This document shows, one piece after another, positions 12,150-21,500 of a stretch of 64,000 nucleotides of DNA. The translations under genes and the position numbers were made by a program. The stretch spans positions 60,147,268 to 60,211,267 of the forward strand of contig NC_079324.1 of the NCBI RefSeq assembly GCF_029931775.1, given 5' to 3'. This DNA comes from Euleptes europaea (lineage: Eukaryota; Chordata; Lepidosauria; Squamata; Sphaerodactylidae). Numbering within the stretch: the first letter of the stretch is position 1; every line of letters begins with the position of its first letter. The notes under the pieces were generated by a model. The model made no database searches and was not told where the DNA came from. It saw only the letters and a list, made by a program, of their open reading frames with translations.

Positions 12150-12920
12150 TCAGAATTGGTCTTCGTCCCTTGGCCTTCTGGAGCTGCGGTCTCTGCTCCG
12201 GTCTCTCCTCTCCCTGTCCCTTCCCTCTTTCCCAGAGCTTCTTTCCTCTCTGGAGTGCCGTTCACGGTCCCTCTTGCTTTCGCTCCGCTCCCTTTCGGGC
12301 CGCCTGTGCTCCCGGTTCCTCCCGTGAGCTCGATCCCTCGTTTTCCAATCTCTGGACCAGCCCCTCTCCCTTTTTTCCGCCAGCCCTTCTCCGTAAAAAT
12401 CACTTTTCATAGCAGGCAAGTTGATGGGCTTCCGGAAAGGTCTGTCCCTGCCCCCAAACCGCAGCTGCCCAGATTCCTTTTTGCCCCCAAAGCCGCCCCC
12501 AAGCCGCCGAGGGATCCATCCTTTCAGGGTCCTTTCCAGCTCAAAGTCTACAAATACCTCGCGCTGGTCAATTATCAGTTTATTGGCATCTCTGTGAGCT
12601 TTCAGCAGCGCCCGTTCGTCTTTGTACTCGATGAACGCGTAGCCCTTTGAAAAACCCGTGACCAAGTCCCTCACCAGGCGCATCCTCCGGATGTCCCCGT
12701 AGCGTGAAAAGACTTCCTTCAACTTGTCCTCAGTGGTTTGTATACTGAGTCTCGCCACAAAAAGCGTGAGGTGAGGATCTCCTGTGACACCATGGTTGGG
12801 GACATAGCGGGCCGTCATAGCCCTCCAAATGGCTCGGTCATGTGGCTCTTCATCCGTACCATCAATGCTTCCTGCTTTGAGCGGATCATATTCTTTTGCA
12901 ATGGGCGCCCACTCATTCAT
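12150..12920 (-). CDS. SNRNP35: SNRNP35, U11/U12 snRNP 35 kDa protein
   Basis: Component of the U11/U12 di-snRNP of the minor (U12-type) spliceosome, acting in the nucleus; a paralogue of U1-70K. The 256-residue product begins MNEWAPIAKEYDPLKAGSID. Its single RNA recognition motif spans about residues 51-129, with RNP2 LFVARL (53-58) and RNP1 SKGYAFIEY (91-99). A Gly-rich linker (about 140-160) leads to a long Arg/Glu/Asp-rich tail (about 185-256) ending DEDQF. I recall the human protein as 246 residues, so the length is normal. The whole CDS is in one exon; the acceptor lies just upstream of the ATG (minus-strand ...TCTCCAG then ACA-ATG), so a non-coding 5' exon is expected near 14.5 kb. It is head to head with RILPL2. 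Confidence 0.97.
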   Translation of the reverse strand: MNEWAPIAKEYDPLKAGSIDGTDEEPHDRAIWRAMTARYVPNHGVTGDPHLTLFVARLSIQTTEDKLKEVFSRYGDIRRMRLVRDLVTGFSKGYAFIEYKDERALLKAHRDANKLIIDQREVFVDFELERTLKGWIPRRLGGGFGGKKESGQLRFGGRDRPFRKPINLPAMKSDFYGEGLAEKRERGWSRDWKTRDRAHGRNREHRRPERERSESKRDRERHSREERSSGKEGRDRERRDRSRDRSSRRPRDEDQF

Positions 12921-13339
12921 TGTCTGGAGAAAAGAGCACCAGAAGTATAGATTAATGTCTCTCTCATTTCAAGGAATTCTGTTCCATCTCTTATTTCAAG
13001 GAATTCTTATCCACCTTGTTTGTTATTTGGATGAGTTCTGTCCCCTTGCTTTAGGGCCAATTCACACAGGATTCTTTACATGGGTGTAAGGGGGAAGTCT
13101 ATATATCACTAAGGTGTGTACCCGTGTTACCTCAGGCATACACAACAGAAAATCACAAATAGTTACAAATACCCAGCATACATATATGTAGCAAAATCAA
13201 GAAAGTAAAATTTTCACGCAGTGCCATTTTCTCTCCTAGAACAAAGATTTCAGACTGGGTTCTGAGCAACTTTCGTGATCCTCAGAAGCTTATCAAATGT
13301 TCCTCAGTGAGATATATAATGGCAGACAGGTTTCCCTAA

Positions 13340-13563
13340 AGACAGCCATTGTGGTGTAGTGGTTAAAGTATTGGACTAGGATCTGGGAGACTCAGGTTCT
13401 AATCCCTACATGCCCCGGAAGCTCACTGGGTATCTCTGGGCTACTCACAGCCTAAGCTACCTCACAGGGCTCTTGTGAGGATAAGCTGGAGGAGAAATAT
13501 ATAAGCCACCTTGGGTTCCCCATTAGGGAGAAAGGAGGGGTACAAATGAAGTAAATAAATAAA
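13340..13563 (+). repeat. tRNA-derived SINE with L2-like tail
   Basis: Head TGTGGTGTAGTGGTTAAAGT, tail CCCCATTAGGGAGAAAGG...AAATAAATAAAT; a second SINE family in the window, in the SNRNP35 5' intron. Confidence 0.7.
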
Positions 13564-13774
13564 TGATCCTCCTCACAGGGATGTTGTAAGGATTACACCA
13601 AGATAATATACATGAAAACACCTTGGACATTCAGAAGCACCCTATAAATGCCAAGCAGATGAAGCCTTTTTTTGTTTCGTTTGGCATACCCCCAGTAATG
13701 GTTGTTGGCCCTCTTCCCTGGTGTTGATGTTGTCTGTTTATGTGTTTTTATTTAATTATTTTATCATTTTAAAC

Positions 13775-14150
13775 GTTTATTTACTTACTTCATTTATGCC
13801 CCACCTTTCTCCCCAATGGGGATCCAAAGCATGGTGTAGTGGTTAAGAGCGGTGGCTGATCTGGGGGACTGGGTAGGTTTTCTCGCTCCTCCACGTGAAG
13901 CCAGCTGGGTGACCTTGGGCTAGTCACACTCTCAGCCCCACCTACCTCACAGGGTGTCTTGTGGGGAAGAGAAGGTGATTGTAGGCTGGTTTGAGTCTCC
14001 CTTAAGTGGTAGAGAAAGTCGGCATATAGAAACCAACTTCTTCAAAGAAGCTCACACTATTCTCCTCTCCTCCCGTTTATCCTCACAACAACCCTGCGGG
14101 GTAGGTTAGGCGGAGAGTGGTGACTGGCCCCAGGCCTCCCAGCGAGTTTC
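13775..14150 (-). repeat. SINE split by a younger SINE
   Basis: Minus-strand SINE tail 13775-13835 (CTTTCTCCCCAATGGGGATC) and body 14046-14150 (TTATCCTCACAACAACCCTG) flank a plus-strand MIR/CORE-like SINE at 13836-14045. CCAAAG/CAAAG flanks may be the target duplication. Confidence 0.65.
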
Positions 14151-14491
14151 CATAGCTCAAGTGGCCATTCGATGTTGTTGCTGTAATGATTGTTTTTATG
14201 TGCACCGCCTTGGGAAACCTGACCTGGTGGAAGGGAGGCATAAAAATGTTATAAATAAATAAATAGTAGTATTAACAGAGCAGCAGGTTGGGGCTTTTGC
14301 CCTGGTCAGTTGGCAAACTCATTACCCTCAGATCCCCCCTCTTTTGAAAGCCAGAAGCTTCCCTCACTTCCAGTCCAGCACAAGGGCTGCAAGCGCAGGA
14401 GCAAGCCGCCACGGCGTGCGCGACCCCCGACCCCGCTGCCTCTCCCCCCACCCCACACTTTTGCAAGCCTTTGCAAAAGGGAAACACTCAC

Positions 14492-14790
14492 CACGCCGTT
14501 GGGAAAAACCCCAGTCGCGCAAACAGCTAGTTTTTCATCCGCAGCGGCCGATTCGTCAGATCAACGGCCACTCCTCTGCAGGGACGGATTCCTTAGAGCT
14601 GGCCAAGGTTAGCTATTTAAAAGCAGGGTTTTTATTTTTGGTAAAAGCAGAATCTCATCCTCAGAGTAGCCACAGGGTTTCGCGCCGACCCTCCCGCAGC
14701 TCGGCGCGAATCCGCAGCTCTGAAAACAAAGGCGCGCTTGCTTATGAGCTTCCCTACGGGCGCCCCCTGATGACGGAAGCCGGTATGTCA
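14492..14790 (-). promoter_or_regulatory. SNRNP35: SNRNP35 non-coding first exon and promoter region
   Basis: CpG-rich block ending on its left at the splice donor described for the 5'-UTR intron. It includes paired GC-rich runs around 14690-14710 and an ETS-like GGAAG with a TGACG half-site near 14772. The exact transcription start is not visible. Confidence 0.5.
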
Positions 14791-14939
14791 CCTGTTTTAG
14801 GGCTGGTACCTTAAACGGGGGGGGGGAGAGGGGGATTCCCATGGAATGCAGCGGGTTCTCCAGCCAAGTGAGCACGTGGGCCAAGTGGGCTGTGCTTGCT
14901 TGCTTCTTTTTAAATTGAAGTGCCCTGGTTGTCTTATAG

Positions 14940-15462
14940 CAGGGGTGGGGGACCTTTTTTCCCACCAAGGGCCATTTGGATATTTGTAACAAAGGAAGCC
15001 ACGGCCTTCAATTTGCAAGATCTGAGCAAGGCTGTCAAAGATAGGACATTTTTGGAGGGCTTTCATTCATAAGGTCGCCATGAGTCGGAAGCGACTTGAC
15101 GGCGCTTAACACACACACAACATTATTCGCGGGCCATTCGCCACTTCCGCCCCCAGCCCTCTTGTAGTACAGAGGGAATACGTTTCTCCACGGCCCGGGT
15201 GGGAAAAGGTTAACACAGTTTCTTGGGCGGTCCTAGCAGCTCCATAGCTAACGACTCTTCTGCAAGGGGGAAAGAAGGTTACTTTTCTTGCCAAAACAAA
15301 CTCACATCTGCCTTGAATAGAGGCTATTCCTGTCTGTAGGAGGGGGCGGATCGGCAGTCTTAAATCCTTCTGAGCTAGAGATCCACCAGGACCCATGAAG
15401 GGCCAGACCAAATGACTTCGCGGGCCTTATACGGCCCCCAGGCCTGACGTTCCCCACCCCTG
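14940..15462 (+). mobile_element. hAT-type element with 8-bp target duplication and nested Bov-B end
   Basis: Ends CAGGGGTGGGGGACC and GTTCCCCACCCCTG are terminal inverted repeats; TCTTATAG flanks both sides (14932-14939 and 15463-15470), a perfect 8-bp duplication. Around 14990-15120 it is interrupted by a Bov-B-type tail. Confidence 0.8.
14990..15120 (+). mobile_element. Bov-B LINE/SINE 3' tail
   Basis: AAGGTCGCCATGAGTCGGAA followed by GCGACTTGACGGCGCTTAAC and ACACACAC, the tail shared by Bov-B LINEs and squamate SINEs that use it. It sits inside the hAT element. Confidence 0.75.
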
Positions 15463-15672
15463 TCTTATAGAGTCCAATGAAGACAACTAGGAGGAGGTTA
15501 AAAAGAGCAACAGTTTTTTATTTAGCTAAACACAGACCTGGGGTGAACTAAGCCACAAATAAGATGCAGAGTTACTCACCAGAGAAACAAAGGAAAGTCA
15601 GTATCATTTATGCATTCGCATGGGGCAGGCCCATGGCTGCTGACAAGCAGATTGATACACAAAAGCACCAAT

Positions 15673-15927
15673 ATATTGTCGAAGGCTTTCACGGTCAGAG
15701 TTCATTGGTTCTTGTGGTTTATCCAGGCTGTGTAACCGTGGTCTTGGTATTTTCTTTCCTGACGTTTCGCCAGCAGCTGTGGCAGGCATCTTCAGAGGAG
15801 TAACACTGAAGGACAGTGTCCTTCAGTGTTACTCCTCTGAAGATGCCTGCCACAGCTGCTGGCGAAACATCAGGAAAGAAAATACCAAGACCACGGTTAC
15901 ACAGCCTGGATAAACCACAAGAACCAA
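15673..15927. mobile_element. Penelope-like fold-back element, copy 1, with hammerhead cores
   Basis: Arms 15707-15815 and 15817-15925 are inverted repeats of 109 bases with one mismatch, around the centre base 15816; a tail ATTGTCGAAGGCTTTCACGG is at the left. Target duplication AAAAGCACCAAT at 15661-15672 and 15928-15939. On the minus strand 15799-15757 has CTGAAGA, a stem II, GAAAC and GTC, a hammerhead core; the plus-strand arm has ATC instead of GTC. Assignment to Penelope-like elements rests on the hammerhead and the terminal sequence I recognise from vertebrate copies. Confidence 0.75.
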
Positions 15928-15939
15928 AAAAGCACCAAT

Positions 15940-16689
15940 GCACATTAGGTGTCTACTTCACTCTAATTAGCATAACCTATAGATTTTGGCCGAAGGCGTC
16001 ACTTAGTGAGTGCCTGATCTTGTGAGCTCGGTAACCAGAAACCACATTCCTGAAGATGAACGTAATTCAGAGCTCTCTACTGGTGAAAGGCCGTACCAAG
16101 CACAGAGAGCATGATTTGTTGGTTCTTGGCTCCCGGATGCCAACTTCCCAAAGCTTCCATGTGTGTGCGTATGAATACATAGTGTTCTAAACCAGCCCTT
16201 ATATCTGGGCATTACAAAATTAGCCCCAAAGATTTGGAATGCATCACAGTTCTTTTACTCAGGCAGCGTGGAAATATTTTATTTCGCTACACTCTTCTTA
16301 GGGTATAACCAACCTTATGCACATTTTCTCGGAAGTTCCAAAACGAGAGACCTTAGCCTAATAGCCCAAAACACACATCATTCTGATGGACAGTTCTAAA
16401 GAGCAGAAAAAAGGCACATTAATTTGTCTTGTTTTCCTTAGGCCTAGTAAAAGGTATAGCATGGCTTTTGTTGATGGATTTTTCTTTGGATAAATACCTT
16501 TTTATTAACACTTTTTAAAGCAATATTTGGGACTAAGGCTGAGGGAGCAAAGGTGGACTTACTTCTAAGTAAACATACATAAGATTGGGCTACACCAAAT
16601 TAATCACATTTTTAACGTCTTTTAACACTAAAGAGATTTTTTTTAGAGATTTATCTGTCTAATTTTTATGTCATCCGACAGGACAGCTG
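15940..16689. other. Intergenic, nothing recognised
   Basis: AT-rich, no repeats or coding signal seen. 16690-16860 is a diverged minus-strand MIR-like SINE (CCAAGGTCACCCTTCC). Confidence 0.45.
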
Positions 16690-16889
16690 GCATGTTTTCT
16701 CTCTGGCCTCCTTTAACCTCCTAACAACCCTGCAAAGTAGGTCAGTCTGGGCAAGAGTGATTCACCCAAGGTCACCCTTCCTAACTGGGTGGGGATTTGA
16801 GTGTAGCTCTTCCCAGTCTTAGTCTGATCCTTGACCCGCTTCTCCATATTGGCTCAAGAGCAGAAGATGAAGACATGCCTCAGTATTGT

Positions 16890-17720
16890 GTGTGTTAAGT
16901 GCTGTCAAGTCGCTTCTGACTCATGGCGACCCTATGAATCAATGTCCTCCAAAACGTCCTATCCTTAACAGCCTTTCTCAGATCTTGCAAATTGAGGGCT
17001 GTGGCTTCCTTTACCAGAGTCAATCCATCTCTTGGTTCTTGTAGGTTATCCGGGCTGTGTAACCGTGGTCTTGGAATTTTCTTTCCTGACGTTTCGCCAG
17101 CAACTGTGGCAGGCATCTTCAGAGTAGTAACACTGAAGGACACTGAAGGAGAGACACTGTCCTTCAGTGTTACTACTCTGAAGATGCCTGCCACAGTTGC
17201 TGGCGAAACGTCAGGAAAGAAAATTCCAAGACCACGGTTACACAGCCCGGATAACCTACAAGAACCAATGAACTCTGACCGTGAAAGCCTTCGACAATAA
17301 TCCATCTCTTGTTGGGTCTTCCTCTTTTCCTGCTGCCCTCAGCTTTTCCTAGCATTATTGTCTTTTCCAGGGACTCTTGTCTTCTCATAATGTGACCAAA
17401 ATACAATAGCCTCAGTGTAGTCATTTTAGCTTTTAGGGTCAGTTCAGGCTTGATTTGATCTATAACCCACTGATTATTATTTTTTGGCAGTCCATGGTAT
17501 CCGTAACACTCTCCTGCAACACCACATTTCAGAGGAATCTACTTTCTTCCTACCAGCTTTCTTTATTGTCTAGCTTTCACACCCATACATAGTAATAGAG
17601 AATATGATGGTGTGAATTAACTTGATCTTGGTTGCCAGTGACACATCCTTACACTTAAGAATCTTTTCTAGTTCCTGCATGGCTGCCCTTCCCAGTCTCA
17701 ATCTCCTTCTGATTAGGTCC
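16890..17720 (-). mobile_element. Bov-B (RTE) LINE fragment, interrupted by a fold-back element
   Basis: The minus strand encodes GHIMRRQESLEKTIMLGKAE, the C-terminal part of the RTE/Bov-B reverse transcriptase protein, and ends at 16890 with the Bov-B tail (AAGTGCTGTCAAGTCGCTTC on plus). Strongly 5'-truncated. A Penelope-like element occupies 17035-17298. Confidence 0.8.
17035..17298. mobile_element. Penelope-like fold-back element, copy 2, with hammerhead cores
   Basis: Arms 17034-17142 and 17158-17266 are perfect 109-base inverted repeats with a 15-base spacer; tail CCGTGAAAGCCTTCGACAAT at the right. Target duplication AATCCATCTCTTG at 17022-17034 and 17299-17311 (the first G of the left arm is shared with it). 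In the plus-strand arm: CTGAAGA 17178-17184, stem II GCCTGC/GCTGGC 17186-17204, GAAA 17205-17208, C, GTC 17210-17212. Orientation is opposite to copy 1. Confidence 0.8.
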
Positions 17721-17759
17721 TTTTAAAAAAAGCAATTAATTGGAACGGTAAGTACCACA

Positions 17760-18165
17760 ATCATTCAACCTATATAGCATTACTGACCCTAGCTACAGCC
17801 TCCCTGATCTCAACAGGTCTGAGAAGCTGCAGATGTTGCGAATGCGGCACACGCCGCCACCATCTTCCAGGGCAGCCTGTCACTGAGGCGTCACAGGCTG
17901 CAAACTTCCCCTCCGGCTCCATGGTAACTTTCCCCTTTAGCCCCACCTCTCCTTCTGGCCTTTGATTGGGCCCTCCGGAGCTTCCCCCAAAGGCAGATTG
18001 GAAGGAATCAGTCACAGATGAAAGTTTCAGAGGAGGAAGGAAGTTGCTGGGTGTTGCAACGTTGTCTGGCTGCATGAGAAGAAGGGCTTGCCCCGGCCAG
18101 GGAAGGAGAGACAGACCCCTCTCTCTTTCTTCCCTGCTTTTACTCTAGACATTCCCTTCCTTGGC
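17760..18165 (+). promoter_or_regulatory. RILPL2: RILPL2 promoter / 5' UTR
   Basis: GC-elevated, repeat-free sequence just upstream of the RILPL2 start. An inverted CCAAT box (ATTGG) lies at 17965-17969. A pyrimidine run ending CTCTAG at 18148 could be a 5'-UTR splice acceptor. An in-frame upstream ATG at 18088 would add 26 residues, but the resulting sequence does not look like the family. Confidence 0.5.
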
Positions 18166-18522
18166 ATGCATGCTGAACAGCATCAGGAGACCACTGAGGA
18201 GGAGGAGGAGGAAGAAGAAGGCAGTGGCTGTGAGCCTGAAGGGGCTTTTGGGAAGAACCCCTTCCAGCTGACGGTGGAGGATGTCTATGACATGTCTTAC
18301 GTCTTGGGGAGGGAACTGCACAAAATCAGCAGCGAGCCTCGGCTGGAGGTGCCGGCCAGGGTGGCCCAGCTGCAGTTCAAGGTGGTCAGCGTCCTGGAGA
18401 TGCTGGAAGCCTTGGTGGATGACAACAACCTGACGGTGGAAGCCCTGAAGATGGAGAGGGACAGCCTCAAAAGAGAGGTAGAGCAGCTCCGGAAACAGGG
18501 GTCCCACAGAGCCGCAGAAGAG
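18166..18522 (+). CDS. RILPL2: RILPL2 coding exon 1
   Basis: 119 codons, ending exactly on a codon boundary before the donor GTAGGT at 18523. It encodes the acidic leader, RH1 and the first heptads of the coiled coil. Confidence 0.93.
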
Positions 18523-21500
18523 GTAGGTCCTCGGCTGGCTTATTATTTGTGATTATTGTTATTACTTTTTTAAAGGAAGTGCTGGGAACCAGCCTTACCT
18601 GGATGTCAGTGGACCTCTTCTGTTGTCATGTCCGTTAGAAGGCTGGATGCCTATCTGTCAGCAATGCTGATTTTTTGACCTTAGGCAGATCATGAGGGAG
18701 GGCATCTTGGCCGTCTTCTGGGCATGGAGTAGGGGTCACTGGGGGCGTGGGGGGGGAGGTAGCTGTGAATTTCCTGCATTGCGCAGGGGGTTGGACTAGA
18801 TGGCCCTGGTGGTCCCTTCCAACTCTACGATTCTATTCTAAGGTGGCTGATTTGAGTTACACACTGGGAAAGGGTAGGAAGTGTGCTCATGGGCAACCTT
18901 GGGCCAGTCACACGCTCACAGCCTACCCTACCTCACAGGGTTGTTGTGAGGATAAAATGGAAGAGAGGAGAACAATGTAAGACGTGTTAGGTCCCCACTG
19001 GGGAGAAAGGTGGGGTACAGAACAATTAAATAAATAAAAAATTAAAATAATCGCTCCCGGGCACGGAAATTTCAGTTAACCAATTGTGGCTAATTGCTGT
19101 TAGGGGACTGTCATTAGGGTTGCCAACCTCCAGGTACTACCTGGAGATTTCCTACTACTACAACTGATCTCCAGCAGATAGAGATCAGTTCCCCTGGAGA
19201 AAATGGCTGCTTTGGCAATTGGACTCTATGGCATTAAAGTCCCTCCCCTCCCCAAACTCCACCCTCCTCAGGCTCCACCCCCAAAACCTCCCACTGATGG
19301 TGAAGAGGGACCTGGCAACCCTAGCTGTCATCCACAAATTTGTCAAGCCTAAAAAAAAGAAGAAGCCATTTCAGCTAGTGGCTGTCACCACATCTTGCTA
19401 CGGTGAGTTCCATAAATTGGAATAAACAGACCTCTTGTGCCTTTGGAAAGCCCTGGGGGGCATTTTCTGTACCAGGAATTCAGATATACAACTTATGCCG
19501 TCTTTACTTTACGGGCCGCCTTTCCTGCTGAATCTCAAAGCAGATTTCAAAATACTTCTGTTCTGCTTTCTGTTCTGCATTCGAGACTTCTGCACCAGTC
19601 GCTCAAGAAAGGGGGGCCGCCAAGCTTGTCATTTCTAGTATGGAAACACTGGTTTCTAGAATGGAGCTGCTGTGGTGTACTGTTCAAGAGCGGTGGTTTG
19701 GAGCGGTGGATTCTGCTCTGGAGAACCTGGTTTGATTCCCCACTCCTCCACATGAGCAGCGGAAGCCAATCTGGTGAACTGGATTTGTTTCCCCACTCGT
19801 ACACATGAAGCCAGCTGGGTGACCTTGAGCAAGTCACTCTCTCTCAGCCCCACCTACCACACAGGGTGTCTGTTGTGGGGAGGGGAAGGTGATTGTAAGC
19901 CGGTTTGAGTCTCCCTTAAGTGGTAGAGAAAGTCGGCATATAAAAACCAACTCTTCTTCTAAGCCAGAGCAAAGCCCATGCTTTACAGCACATCGCTTGG
20001 AGAGTAGGGGGTTATTGTATCTTGGGGCATATATTAGCTTTTGTTCACACAGTTTAAACATAAAGGTGCTGTGCTTTTGCAGGAATCTGCAATGCCATTT
20101 GCTAGTGTGCCCTCGCAAGGACCTCGAGGCCCAAATGGCAGAGAACAGGGTGGTGGGGTGGAGTCCTTGAAAATGGGCCCTACAGTGAGCCCCTTCCCAC
20201 CAGCAACGAGGTCTGGGTAACTTCTGTTACCTTCGTCAGTGGGGTTCTTCTATGGCAGATGTATTGGTTCAATCTCTAACGGAAAGGTAGAAGGTCATCA
20301 GAGGGGGCTTGTTAGGATAAAGAGGTGAAAATCTGATTTTTGGTGTTATAATGCAGATGCGAGACGAGTGCAGCCTGAATTGAGAATTCAGATGTCTTTT
20401 TATGGTTCCAATTGGCTCTAGCCTAAAGGCAGAGCTATGGAACTATTAAGCCGTGCACCAACGAAGGATTCGAGGATCCCTCTGGGATTTGGGGCCCTGA
20501 AGCTTAAGCGTCATTAGTTTCATAGTAGATCTGCCACTGGCCGTATCAGGCAACTGCAAACTACCGCAGTAATGGTCTCTGTATCACAATTTGGATGTTC
20601 AAAGCTCTCCTTGCAACAGCCTTGTAAGGTAGGCGAGGCCAGTATTCGTTCTCGCTATTGCAGATGAGAGGCTGAGAGAAACCTGCCCATGGCCTCCTCA
20701 TGAATTTATGGCAAAAGCAAGATTTGAACTGGTAACCTCCCAAATCACAGCTCATTTTCTTAGCCGTTACTCTACAACGGTCACCAAAAACTGGCACAGC
20801 ATCAATTAGTGGCTTAGGAGAACCCAAATGACTGACAAACTCACTACATAGCCTTAGTACTCTCTCTCTCTCTCTCTCTCTCTCAGCATTAGCTCTTCAT
20901 TTTTGATGCTGGCCCACCTTACAGGGCCATTGTACAGATTTATTTATTTACAATCTTTATGCCCGGCATTCCCAGCATTACAGCTTAAAAGTAGATGGAT
21001 GTGTGTGTGTGTAAAGTGCCGTCAAGTCGCAGCCGACTTATGGCGACCCCTTTTGGGGTTTTCATGGCAAGAGACTAAAAGAGGTGGTTTGCCAGTGCCT
21101 TCCTCTGTACAGCAACCTTGGTATTCCTTGGTGGTCTCCCATCCAAATACTAACCAGGGCCGACCCTGCTTAGCTTCTGAGATCTGACGAGATCAGGCTA
21201 GCCTGGGCCACCCAGGTCAGTGCAAAAGTAGATGGATAGATACAATGAAAACAGAATTATCATCATAACATTAACAATCTCCATGGAACAGCCAGGAGGC
21301 TGACAGATCAATCAATAATCTGAGCAACCTTCAAAATAATTGAAAATCCAACGGCAGCATCCAGGGAAAAACAATAAAGCCAGTCCTAGATAGAAAGGGA
21401 GGATGAGAGAGAATGAGAGAAATTGACCAAAGGCATGAGAGGAAATAAAGGGTTTTGCCTGGTACTTAAATCTAAGGATTATTGAACAAATGTATGTTGC

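Larger units (their letters stand above)
12924..14491 (-). other. SNRNP35: SNRNP35 5'-UTR intron
   Basis: Bounded by the acceptor beside the ATG exon and by a good minus-strand donor (GTG then GTGAGTG) at 14491. It contains SINEs between 13340 and 14265; 12930-13335 shows nothing recognisable. Confidence 0.65.

Noticed and set aside
12057-12650. 197-residue plus-strand frame
   Set aside because: Antisense shadow of the SNRNP35 coding exon; Pro/Ser/Phe-rich content reflects the reversed Arg/Glu tail.
16992-17300. Protein-like frame across the fold-back element
   Set aside because: The same residues appear mirrored from both strands because the DNA is palindromic; the ribozyme reading explains the conservation better.
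18088-18165. In-frame upstream start for RILPL2
   Set aside because: It would add 26 residues without family resemblance, and a possible splice acceptor lies inside; the start at 18166 gives the expected acidic leader.
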